From positions 3,757,501 to 3,821,500 of the forward strand of contig NZ_CP142362.1 of NCBI RefSeq assembly GCF_035918395.1: a DNA stretch of 64,000 nucleotides, given 5' to 3'. Numbering within the stretch: position 1 is the first letter of the stretch; the number at the start of each line of letters is the position of its first letter. The notes beneath the pieces are model-generated. The model was not told the DNA's origin, ran no database searches, and saw nothing but the letters and a program-made list of their open reading frames with translations. Source of the DNA: Mycolicibacterium sp. ND9-15 (lineage in GTDB: Bacteria; Actinomycetota; Actinomycetes; Mycobacteriales; Mycobacteriaceae). Both the position numbers and the translations under genes were made by a program. Below, piece after piece: positions 25,025-30,933 of the stretch.

Positions 25025-25684
25025 TCAGATGCCGAGCGGGTCGCCGTCGAAGCGTTCCTTGGTGGCGATCTGGGCGACGGGCCTGCGGGTCAGCTTCCTC
25101 GGCTGGCGAACCGGCTTGCCGAGCGGAAGCAGGGCAGCGACCGCGTAGTTGCCGGGGATGCCGAGCAGTTCCCGGACGCGGGGCTCGTCGGCGACCGCGG
25201 CCGTGGTGAGCACGCCGCCGTAGCCCTCGTTGCGCGCGGCCAGCAGGATGTTCCACACGAACGGATAAATGGAGGCGCCCGAGATCAGGCCGACTCGGTC
25301 GAGGTGCTGATCGAACGCCGCCACGACACCCAGGTCGACGCAGACCACGAGCACCACCTCGGCAGAGCGTAGTGGTGACCGGTCGGGGACGTGGACCGCC
25401 GCGATCGTCTGTTCGTCGACCCCGCACGGATGCAAGGGATTCCACGGACTTTCGCCGCTGCGCAGTTGTGCGATGTAGCGCTTGGTCCCGGGTACCGCGC
25501 ATTCGATCAGCGCCTCGCGCGTGCGCGGATCGCGGACGGCGACGACTCGGTTGCCCTGACGGTTGCCGCCGCTGGGCGCGAAGCGGGCGTTGTCCAGAAT
25601 GCGCTCGAGGACGTCGTCGGGCAGCGGGTCGCCGGTGTACTCGCGCACCGCGGCCGTCGTGCGCATGACGTCATAGAGATCCAT
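25025..25684 (-). CDS. Nitroreductase family protein
   Basis: A 219-residue FMN-dependent nitroreductase-fold protein. MRTTAAVREYTGDPLPDDVL with ARFAPSGGNRQGNRVVAV is the FMN-binding N-terminus (R-x-x-R and PSGGN). The C-terminal part has GYGGVLTT and LGIPGNYAVAALLPLGKP, the second FMN-binding segment. Such enzymes reduce nitroaromatics, quinones or activated alkenes with NAD(P)H; in mycobacteria some also act on nitro-drugs. Start ATG 25684. Confidence 0.88.
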   Translation of the reverse strand: MDLYDVMRTTAAVREYTGDPLPDDVLERILDNARFAPSGGNRQGNRVVAVRDPRTREALIECAVPGTKRYIAQLRSGESPWNPLHPCGVDEQTIAAVHVPDRSPLRSAEVVLVVCVDLGVVAAFDQHLDRVGLISGASIYPFVWNILLAARNEGYGGVLTTAAVADEPRVRELLGIPGNYAVAALLPLGKPVRQPRKLTRRPVAQIATKERFDGDPLGI

Positions 25685-25731
25685 GGCTATATCTTGGGCC
25701 TGTTCGCGCCGACCTATGCGAAGGTGGGGAT

Positions 25732-25878
25732 ATGAAGACGCATTTGAACTGCCCGTGTGGCGAAGCGATCGTCGGTAAGGACGAGGAGGACCTGGTCGAG
25801 AAGGCCCAGGCGCACCTCTCCGAGAAGCATCCCGGCCGCGAGTACGACCGGGACGCGATCCTCTTCATGGCCTACTGA
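25732..25878 (+). CDS. DUF1059 family small protein (48 aa)
   Basis: A short protein beginning MKTHLNCPCGEAIVGKDEED and ending HPGREYDRDAILFMAY. The CPCG near the start and the EDLVEKAQAHLSEKHP helix are the DUF1059 pattern. The role is unknown. GGTGGGGAT is just before the ATG. It is divergent from the nitroreductase gene and ends 28 bp before repeat copy B. Confidence 0.8.
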   Translation: MKTHLNCPCGEAIVGKDEEDLVEKAQAHLSEKHPGREYDRDAILFMAY

Positions 25879-25906
25879 TCCCCGACGTGCGCCCATGCGC
25901 AAGCTG

Positions 25907-25967
25907 GCGAGCGACCACGTTTGCACATGCCGCGGCGGCGTGTCGTGGCGCAAACGCGGTCGCTCGC
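25907..25967. repeat. R1 palindromic repeat, copy B
   Basis: A 61-bp imperfect palindrome. GCGAGCGACCACGTTTGC on the left and GCAAACGCGGTCGCTCGC on the right are inverted copies with a single mismatch (18 bp arms), and the centre holds GGCGGCGTGTCGTGG. It lies between the DUF1059 gene and the end of the Ala/Pro-rich secreted protein gene, which are convergent. Confidence 0.8.
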
Positions 25968-25982
25968 GGAGAGGGCGCGACG

Positions 25983-26987
25983 TTACGGAACGACCGTTGA
26001 GCCGATGGTCGGCATGAACTGACACTGCCGTTCGGTGGTCGTGACCTGCCCGAAAATCGTCGAGAGGATGCTGCCCGATCCGGTGTCGGCGATCGCCGTC
26101 AACGTGGTCGGCCCTTCGGGATTGATGTCCGACCGCGGCGTGAGCGTGGCGCTGCCCGACTTGCCGGTGGTCAGGTTGACCCAGGTGACGTTGAGCGGCA
26201 GCTTCTGCTCGGCGGCGGGGCCCGGGGTGCCGACCGCGGTGAACACGTAGGCCGTCTGGCCGGGTCCGGGGCCCGGCGTCGGAATCTTCGCGGGTCCCGC
26301 CACCGAGATCGCCGTGGCGAGCACGTTTCCGCCGTCCGCGAGGCAGCCGTTGCTGATCGACGGGTACAGGAAGTCCTGTGTGGGCGGCGCATCCGGGCCG
26401 AAGGCCGGACCGGGCGCGGCGTCGGGCGCCGGTGGGGCAGGGGCTGCAACGGGGACGGCCTCGGGGGCCGGCACGGGTGCAGGCGCGGGTGCGGCCTCGG
26501 GGGCCGGCGCGGGTGCAGGCGCGGGCGCGGCCTCGGGGGCCGGCGCGGGTGCAGGCGCGGGCGCGGCCTCGGGGGCCGGCGCGGGTGCAGGCAATGCTTC
26601 CGTCACCGGTCCGACGGCATGCGCCGGGTCGATACCCGCGGGCAGGTGTGCCTGCTCGCCCGGCACCGCGCCCGGTGCGGGATTGTGCGCGACGAACTGG
26701 TTGACCGCGGCGGCGACATTTCGTGAGTCGGCGGGCGCGATCGCGTCACCGGCGAACACCGCGGCAGCCGCCATCAACGTCGACGCGGCATTGGTCGGAT
26801 CGGCGGCGGCCTGCTGGATCGCCGGGCTGATGCCCTGGACCGCCGACAGGCCGGGGGCCTGCGCCCCGTCGATCGGCGGTGGTGGCGGGGGTTCCGCGCC
26901 GGCCACACCGACCACGCCGCTGACGAGCAGCGTGGCCGATGAGCCGATCGCGACGGCGACGGTGGCGAACATCCTTCGAGCTGACAT
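25983..26987 (-). CDS. Secreted Ala/Pro-rich protein
   Basis: A 334-residue exported protein resembling M. tuberculosis Rv1157c in position and type. The signal peptide is MSARRMFATVAVAIGSSATL with cleavage after GVAGA-EP. Residues ~55-130 are a helical Ala-rich part. Residues ~135-185 are a tandem PAPAPAPEAA repeat encoded by 36-bp DNA units. The C-terminal ~125 residues form a separate domain with GGNVLATAISVAGPAKIPTP and a Cys pair (NGCLAD, RQCQFM). Function unknown; probably envelope-associated. The next gene upstream is a similar shorter protein. Confidence 0.82.
   Translation of the reverse strand: MSARRMFATVAVAIGSSATLLVSGVVGVAGAEPPPPPPIDGAQAPGLSAVQGISPAIQQAAADPTNAASTLMAAAAVFAGDAIAPADSRNVAAAVNQFVAHNPAPGAVPGEQAHLPAGIDPAHAVGPVTEALPAPAPAPEAAPAPAPAPAPEAAPAPAPAPAPEAAPAPAPVPAPEAVPVAAPAPPAPDAAPGPAFGPDAPPTQDFLYPSISNGCLADGGNVLATAISVAGPAKIPTPGPGPGQTAYVFTAVGTPGPAAEQKLPLNVTWVNLTTGKSGSATLTPRSDINPEGPTTLTAIADTGSGSILSTIFGQVTTTERQCQFMPTIGSTVVP
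26475..26592. repeat. 36-bp tandem repeat encoding an Ala/Pro track
   Basis: Three nearly identical 36-bp units (26475-26510, 26511-26546, 26547-26582) and a partial fourth lie inside the Ala/Pro-rich gene. Each encodes 12 residues of the APAPAPAPEAAP type. Being a multiple of three, copy-number change would keep the frame. It is a coding minisatellite and likely to vary between strains. Confidence 0.8.
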
Positions 26988-27052
26988 GGCTCCCTCAGAA
27001 CATGGTTGTAGTGGTCGTGTCGGCCGGTGAGTGTTCCGCGTCGCCGCGGTGA

Positions 27053-27583
27053 TCACGGAAGTGCCGACAGCGGCATCAGCAGCGGCGCCATACCGGCTCC
27101 GGCTGCGGCGGGAGCGGACGGAGCGGGCGCTGCCGGTGTGGCAGCCGACGCCGCGGCGGGCAGGAGGCCGGTCAACGGCGTTCCCTGCGGCAGCAACGAG
27201 GCCAGGCCGGTCGGCAGGTTCGACAGCAGGTTGCCCGCCGGGTTGCCCGGCGCGGCCGCGGGCGTGGCCGCCGCCGGCGGCATCCCCGGCAGGGTCGCCG
27301 GCGGCTGCGGCAGGGTGACCGTAGCGGTCGCCGACGGAGGCGTTGCGGCCGGCGCAACCGGAGCCTGCGCATTACCGAGCAACGACGTGAAACCCTGGAT
27401 CAACTGCGTCGCTGCGGCCGGATTCGACGCCAGCTGCTGGATGATCGGCAGGCCGGGCACGCTCGGCGCCGGCGCCGGAGCCGCGGGTTGGGCGGACGCG
27501 GTGGCGCTCAATGCCACTGCGGCCGAGACCGCTCCCGCGGCGGCAATCATGGTGGTAGCGAACAGTTTTCCGGTGCTGTGCAT
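27053..27583 (-). CDS. Secreted Ala/Pro-rich protein
   Basis: A 176-residue exported protein in the position of M. tuberculosis Rv1158c. The signal peptide is MHSTGKLFATTMIAAAGAVS with cleavage near ASA-QP. The mature part is Pro/Ala-rich with GLPIIQQLASNPAAATQLIQ and two NLLSNLPTGLASLLP-like segments. No enzymatic motif is present. Start ATG 27583, with GGGAGAACC just upstream. It shares style and direction with the larger Ala/Pro-rich gene 65 bp downstream. Confidence 0.78.
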   Translation of the reverse strand: MHSTGKLFATTMIAAAGAVSAAVALSATASAQPAAPAPAPSVPGLPIIQQLASNPAAATQLIQGFTSLLGNAQAPVAPAATPPSATATVTLPQPPATLPGMPPAAATPAAAPGNPAGNLLSNLPTGLASLLPQGTPLTGLLPAAASAATPAAPAPSAPAAAGAGMAPLLMPLSALP

Positions 27584-27640
27584 GGTTCTCCCAATCGGTT
27601 GTGTCGGCACGCCTTCGCCCGAAGCTACGGAGTTACTGGT

Positions 27641-27673
27641 GTGACTCAAGTGACACGTGTGGCAGTGACTCAA
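27641..27673. promoter_or_regulatory. Direct repeat upstream of the Ala/Pro-rich gene
   Basis: GTGACTCAA occurs at 27641-27649 and again at 27665-27673, 24 bp apart (about two helical turns), between the Ala/Pro-rich gene (minus) and pimE (plus). Two copies on the same face would suit a response-regulator dimer pair. The regulator is unknown. Confidence 0.35.
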
Positions 27674-27761
27674 CCGTTACGCAAGCGAGGGGTTTCGGTG
27701 ACCGGCCGATAGAGTCGGGCGGATAGACACCTCGACCAGCGCCGCCCCGTCAGCGCCGCGG

Positions 27762-28955
27762 ATGCCCGCCCGACTGGCCGCGGTGGCACCTGTGCTGCTG
27801 GCGATCAGCATCGCGGCCCGACTCGCGTGGACATATCTGCTGCCCAACGGTGCGAACTTCGTCGACCTGCACGTCTATGTAGGTGGTGCCGGCGCACTGG
27901 ACCAGCCAGGCACGCTCTACGACTACGTCTACGCCGACCAGACGCCGGACTTCCCACTGCCGTTCACGTATCCACCGTTCGCCGCCGTGGTGTTCTATCC
28001 GCTGCATCTGCTGCCGTTCGGATTCGTCGCGCTGCTGTGGCAACTCGGGATCGTCGCCGCGCTGTACGGCGTGGTGCGGATCAGCCAGCGGCTCTTGGGC
28101 GCCGGCGATCGGCGGGTCGCGATGCTGTGGACGGCGGTTGGCATCTGGATCGAACCGCTGCGCAGCACGTTCGACTACGGCCAGATCAACGTCTTGCTGG
28201 TGCTGGCTGTCCTGTACGCGGTGTACAGCAAGCGGTGGTGGCTATCCGGCCTGTTGGTGGGACTCGCGGCTGGAGTGAAGCTGACGCCGGCGATTTCCGG
28301 GCTCTACTTCCTGGGCGCGCGGCGATGGGGTGCGGCAGCGTTCTCGGCGGTCGTTTTCTTCGCCACGGTGGGTGTTTCGGCCCTGGTGGTCGGTGACCAG
28401 ACGCGGCGCTACTTCACCGAACTGCTCGGTGACGCCGACCGAGTCGGCCCGGTCGGGACATCGTTCAACCAGTCGTGGCGCGGGGGGATATCCCGGATCC
28501 TTGGGCACGACGCCGGTTACGGGCCGGCGGTGTTGGCCGGTATCGCGGTGACGGCGGTGTTGGCGGTGCTGGCGTGGCGGGCGATCGGCGGCGCTTCGGA
28601 CCGACTGGGTGCGATCGTGGTCGTACAGTTGTTCGGCCTGTTGCTGTCACCGATCTCGTGGACGCATCACTGGGTGTGGTTGATCCCGTTGATGATCTGG
28701 TTGCTGCACGGGCCGCTGCGCGCCCGGGTGGGCGCGCGGGTGCTGGGCTGGGGTTGGCTGACGTTGACCCTGATCGGCGTGCCGTGGCTACTGAGTTTCG
28801 CGCAGCCGACGATCTGGGTGATCTCCCGGCCGTGGTACCTGGCGTGGGCCGGGCTGATCTACATCGTCGCGACGCTTGCGACGTTGGCGTGGATCGCTGT
28901 CGGACGACGATCAAGCGGCGCCAGCCGCGTTGAGGACTCCGACGATTCGGCCTAG
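27762..28955 (+). CDS. pimE: PimE polyprenol-phosphate-mannose alpha-1,2-mannosyltransferase
   Basis: A 397-residue GT-C membrane mannosyltransferase with about 11 helices. The first periplasmic loop contains NFVDLHVYVGG; its Asp corresponds to the catalytic Asp of the GT-C family and of characterised PimE. LSPISWTHHWVWLIPL is a further conserved loop. It adds an alpha-1,2-linked mannose to AcPIM4, giving AcPIM5 on the way to AcPIM6. Order with PCD and mutT2 matches Rv1159-Rv1160. The last ~17 residues (GRRSSGASRVEDSDDSA) are encoded by a sequence related to the 56-bp repeat at 63.2 kb. Confidence 0.93.
   Translation: MPARLAAVAPVLLAISIAARLAWTYLLPNGANFVDLHVYVGGAGALDQPGTLYDYVYADQTPDFPLPFTYPPFAAVVFYPLHLLPFGFVALLWQLGIVAALYGVVRISQRLLGAGDRRVAMLWTAVGIWIEPLRSTFDYGQINVLLVLAVLYAVYSKRWWLSGLLVGLAAGVKLTPAISGLYFLGARRWGAAAFSAVVFFATVGVSALVVGDQTRRYFTELLGDADRVGPVGTSFNQSWRGGISRILGHDAGYGPAVLAGIAVTAVLAVLAWRAIGGASDRLGAIVVVQLFGLLLSPISWTHHWVWLIPLMIWLLHGPLRARVGARVLGWGWLTLTLIGVPWLLSFAQPTIWVISRPWYLAWAGLIYIVATLATLAWIAVGRRSSGASRVEDSDDSA
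28901..28950. repeat. R2 repeat-related segment inside the 3' end of pimE
   Basis: CGGACGACGATCAAGCGGC is identical to the reverse complement of part of the 56-bp unit tandemly repeated at 63166-63275. Similarity resumes with CCGCGTTGAGGA and further weaker matches (about 40 of 50 positions with one gap). The element spans the last codons of pimE up to just before the TAG. Confidence 0.65.
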
Positions 28956-29240
28956 CTACTGGTCGATAATCCCGTTGATGTCGCTGGCCATCTCCACGTC
29001 TTTGTCCGTGATACCGCCCTCGGAATGCGTTACCAATGCGAAAGTCACTGTGCGCCAGCGGATGTCGATATCGGGATGGTGGTCCTTGGCCTCGGCGTGC
29101 GCGCCGACCCGGCGGACCGCATCGATGCCGTCGAGGAACGCCGGGAACTTGACCGAGCGGCGCAGGGCCCCGTCGGCGCGCTCCCAGCCGGGCAGTCCGG
29201 GCAGTGCCGCGTCCACTTGTTCGTCCGTTAACACAGCCAT
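28956..29240 (-). CDS. Pterin-4a-carbinolamine dehydratase (PCD/DCoH)
   Basis: A 94-residue protein, standard length for PCD. The active-site motif appears as AEAKDHHPDIDIRW (the [E]xxHHPxxxxxY/W pattern, with two His), and VTFALVTHSEGGITDKD carries the third His. It dehydrates 4a-hydroxytetrahydropterins. It is convergent with pimE (stop codons adjacent) and divergent from mutT2, from which it is only 27 bp away. TACGGT lies 7 nt before its ATG, so the mRNA is probably leaderless. Confidence 0.93.
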   Translation of the reverse strand: MAVLTDEQVDAALPGLPGWERADGALRRSVKFPAFLDGIDAVRRVGAHAEAKDHHPDIDIRWRTVTFALVTHSEGGITDKDVEMASDINGIIDQ

Positions 29241-29247
29241 GTCTTCG

Positions 29248-29259
29248 ACCGTATACCGT
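29248..29259. promoter_or_regulatory. Back-to-back -10 boxes for leaderless PCD and mutT2 transcripts
   Basis: On the minus strand TACGGT (29248-29253) lies 7 nt before the PCD ATG (29240). On the plus strand TACCGT (29254-29259) lies 8 nt before the mutT2 ATG (29268). The two hexamers abut. Both fit TANNNT with leaderless spacing, and neither gene has a Shine-Dalgarno sequence. Confidence 0.5.
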
Positions 29260-29267
29260 CAGCCGCA

Positions 29268-29669
29268 ATGTCGAACCAGCCGTCGAACCAGATCGTCGTC
29301 GCGGGTGCCCTGATCTCCGGGTCCTCGCTGCTCGTCGCCCAGCGCGACCGGCCCGCGGATCTCGCCGGCCTGTGGGAGTTGCCCGGCGGCAAGGTGGCGG
29401 CCGGCGAGACGGACGAAGCCGCCCTGGCCCGTGAACTGCACGAGGAACTCGGCGTCGCGGTGAGCGTCGGCGTACGGCTCGGAGAGGACGTCGCGCTTGA
29501 TCCGACTACGGTCTTGCGCGCCTACCTTGTCACCCAGACCGGCGGGACCTTGCACCCGAACGACCATCGCGCGCTGCGCTGGATCACTGAGGCCGAACTC
29601 GACGACCTGACCTGGGTGCCCGCCGATCGGGCCTGGTTGGGCGAGCTGAGGCGCGCGCTCGGCGGGTAG
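29268..29669 (+). CDS. mutT2: NUDIX hydrolase MutT2 (CTP/dCTP or oxidised nucleotide pyrophosphohydrolase)
   Basis: A 133-residue NUDIX protein. The NUDIX box is complete: GGKVAAGETDEAALARELHEELG (quoted here as GGKVAAGETDEAALAREL followed by HEELG), with all catalytic Glu residues. ALISGSSLLVAQR and GLWELPGG precede it as usual. Mycobacterial MutT2 hydrolyses dCTP/CTP analogues and 5-methyl-CTP and helps sanitise the pool. Its position after pimE and PCD matches Rv1160. Confidence 0.92.
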   Translation: MSNQPSNQIVVAGALISGSSLLVAQRDRPADLAGLWELPGGKVAAGETDEAALARELHEELGVAVSVGVRLGEDVALDPTTVLRAYLVTQTGGTLHPNDHRALRWITEAELDDLTWVPADRAWLGELRRALGG

Positions 29670-29689
29670 GCGCAACCCTCGTTGAGTAG

Positions 29690-29980
29690 CGAAGTCGGTC
29701 GTCGTCCACCCGAACCGCCGGATGGTGGTGCGCCGCGCAGATCGGATGCAACAGCACGGGGTGGGGGCAGTGGGCGCAGGATTCTCGCCACTCCCGGTAG
29801 GGCTTCCAGGCGTTGGCGTAGCGATCGGTTGGTCCACGAGAACGTCAGATAATGACAGTGCACGCATCGCACGACGTGGAAAACACCCATCCAATTGAGC
29901 AATCCGAGGTAGATCGCCGTGGTCGCAGCCGCCGCCAGCAGGGCGATCAAAGGCACGGTGGAGACTTCGTAAACCGCCAT
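29690..29980 (-). pseudogene. Frameshifted small zinc-ribbon membrane protein
   Basis: From ATG 29980 (SD-like GGGAGGGG upstream) a frame encodes MAVYEVSTVPLIALLAAAAT, one or two membrane helices, then RCVHCHYLTFSWTNR. The expected second CxxC follows in the +1 frame: RYANAWKPYREWRESCAHCP, then HPVLLHPICAAHHHPAV. The two CxxC knuckles of one zinc ribbon are thus in different frames, implying a single-base insertion near 29830-29840. No clear in-frame stop is seen before the mutT2 gene, so the 3' end is uncertain. It is convergent with mutT2. Confidence 0.5.
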
Positions 29981-30078
29981 CACTTTCCCCTCCCTGTTGA
30001 CGTGTAGTCGACGGTAAATCGGTCAACCTGCAGAGGCGCTGTGAATTTTCGAAGGCGGACCCAGTCAGGACGGACGAC

Positions 30079-30249
30079 CTAGCGGGTCCGCCGAGCGCGC
30101 TTGTACACCTTCGCCAGATCCTTGCCCCGGATGCCGTTGCGTTCGGCCTTGCGCACCCGGTGCACGACGACGGGGCAGCGCTTACACCGGGGTTTGCTGC
30201 GGCAGCACTTCTTCTTCGGCTTGACGTCGGCCAGCTTGCTCGGCTTCAA
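30079..30249 (-). CDS. Small basic Cys-rich protein (56 aa)
   Basis: A lysine- and arginine-rich protein with KPKKKCCRSKPRCKRCPVVV in the first third (four Cys, a possible small zinc knuckle) and RGKDLAKVYKRARRTR at the end. I use TTG at 30249, preceded by GAGGA about 9 nt upstream; ATG at 30318 would add 23 less conserved-looking residues. Small basic Cys proteins of this kind are found across mycobacteria, and their function is unknown; RNA or ribosome binding is conceivable from charge. Confidence 0.7.
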   Translation of the reverse strand: MKPSKLADVKPKKKCCRSKPRCKRCPVVVHRVRKAERNGIRGKDLAKVYKRARRTR

Positions 30250-30368
30250 GTGACCGGATCCTCGCTTCGAATTCGATGACGATATCGGCGTGAGGGCGCG
30301 CTGGCGCCATCGTGGCACAAGCGGTTAGAGCCGATACCGTGCCCGGCCGCGGACGGGCACCGCGAGCG

Positions 30369-30374
30369 TAGTAT
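30369..30374 (+). promoter_or_regulatory. Predicted -10 box for the 67-aa membrane protein gene
   Basis: TAGTAT followed by 8 nt and GTG 30383. It fits leaderless expression; no ribosome-binding site precedes the GTG. Confidence 0.45.
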
Positions 30375-30382
30375 CGACGGCC

Positions 30383-30586
30383 GTGACCGACGACCGCCGG
30401 GGCCGCCCCGAGCCCCGGGCACGGCGCAGGTTGTTCACAGTCGCGGCGGCATCCGTCGTCGGGCTGGCGGTCATCTCGCTGCTGGTGCTGGTGGCAGTGG
30501 CCGCGATCGGACGCGTCGACGGGCCCGATGACACCCCTCCCGCATATCACCTCAATCCCTCGCCATCGACCGCTGCTCATCCCTGA
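30383..30586 (+). CDS. Small single-pass membrane protein (67 aa)
   Basis: A basic N-terminus (DDRRGRPEPRARRRL), one strong hydrophobic helix (FTVAAASVVGLAVISLLVLV) and a short Pro/Ser-rich outside tail. This is the layout of small bitopic membrane proteins; no family is recognised. GTG at 30383 has a TAGTAT box 8 nt upstream. A perfect 9-bp hairpin follows the stop directly. Confidence 0.65.
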   Translation: MTDDRRGRPEPRARRRLFTVAAASVVGLAVISLLVLVAVAAIGRVDGPDDTPPAYHLNPSPSTAAHP

Positions 30587-30607
30587 ACACCGCACGTCGC
30601 GGTGTTC
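30585..30607 (+). terminator. Stem-loop terminator after the 67-aa gene
   Basis: GAACACCGC (30585-30593) and GCGGTGTTC (30599-30607) form a perfect 9-bp stem with a 5-nt loop, starting at the stop codon of the preceding gene. No T-run follows. It should insulate the iron operon that begins just downstream. Confidence 0.55.
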
Positions 30608-30620
30608 GCGGTAAGATCGC

Positions 30621-30639
30621 TTAGGTTTGGCTGTCCAAA
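30621..30639 (+). promoter_or_regulatory. IdeR (DtxR-type) iron box upstream of feoA
   Basis: TTAGGTTTGGCTGTCCAAA matches the mycobacterial IdeR consensus TTAGGTTAGGCTAACCTAA at 15 of 19 positions by my count. It lies 42 nt before the feoA ATG, where a repressor would block transcription. IdeR with bound Fe(II) would repress the operon when iron is plentiful. Binding is inferred from the match. Confidence 0.7.
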
Positions 30640-30681
30640 GCTGGGCTCGCGCGGCCAGCGCAAATCGAGGACGGGGATTCG

Positions 30682-30933
30682 ATGAGCGTAGACACGTCGC
30701 GCACGCTGGCTGACCTGGCGATCGGTACGGTAGCCGAAATCGTGGGCCTCGACTCCGTGGCGCCGCACGACGTGGCGCAGCGGCTGCGCCATCTCGGCTT
30801 CCGGGCCGGGACCACCGTCTCCAAGTTGCGCACCGCGCCGCTGGGAGACCCGTCCGTCTATCGGCTGCTCGGCTACGACACGTGCCTTCGCCGGCACGAG
30901 GCCGCGTATATCAAGGTGTCCGACCCGTCATGA
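30682..30933 (+). CDS. feoA: FeoA, SH3-like component of ferrous iron transport
   Basis: An 83-residue FeoA protein. LADLAIGTVAEIVGLDS opens the SH3-like fold, and RLRHLGFRAGTTVSKLR is the conserved FeoA core. FeoA binds the cytoplasmic part of FeoB and supports transport. The stop overlaps feoB (ATGA). An IdeR box upstream suggests iron repression. The feo genes are absent at this point in M. tuberculosis (where narGHJI lies, from memory), so this is accessory relative to that species. Confidence 0.9.
   Translation: MSVDTSRTLADLAIGTVAEIVGLDSVAPHDVAQRLRHLGFRAGTTVSKLRTAPLGDPSVYRLLGYDTCLRRHEAAYIKVSDPS

Noticed and set aside
26475..26592. Possible CRISPR-like array
   Set aside because: The units are contiguous, without spacers, and encode an Ala/Pro track.
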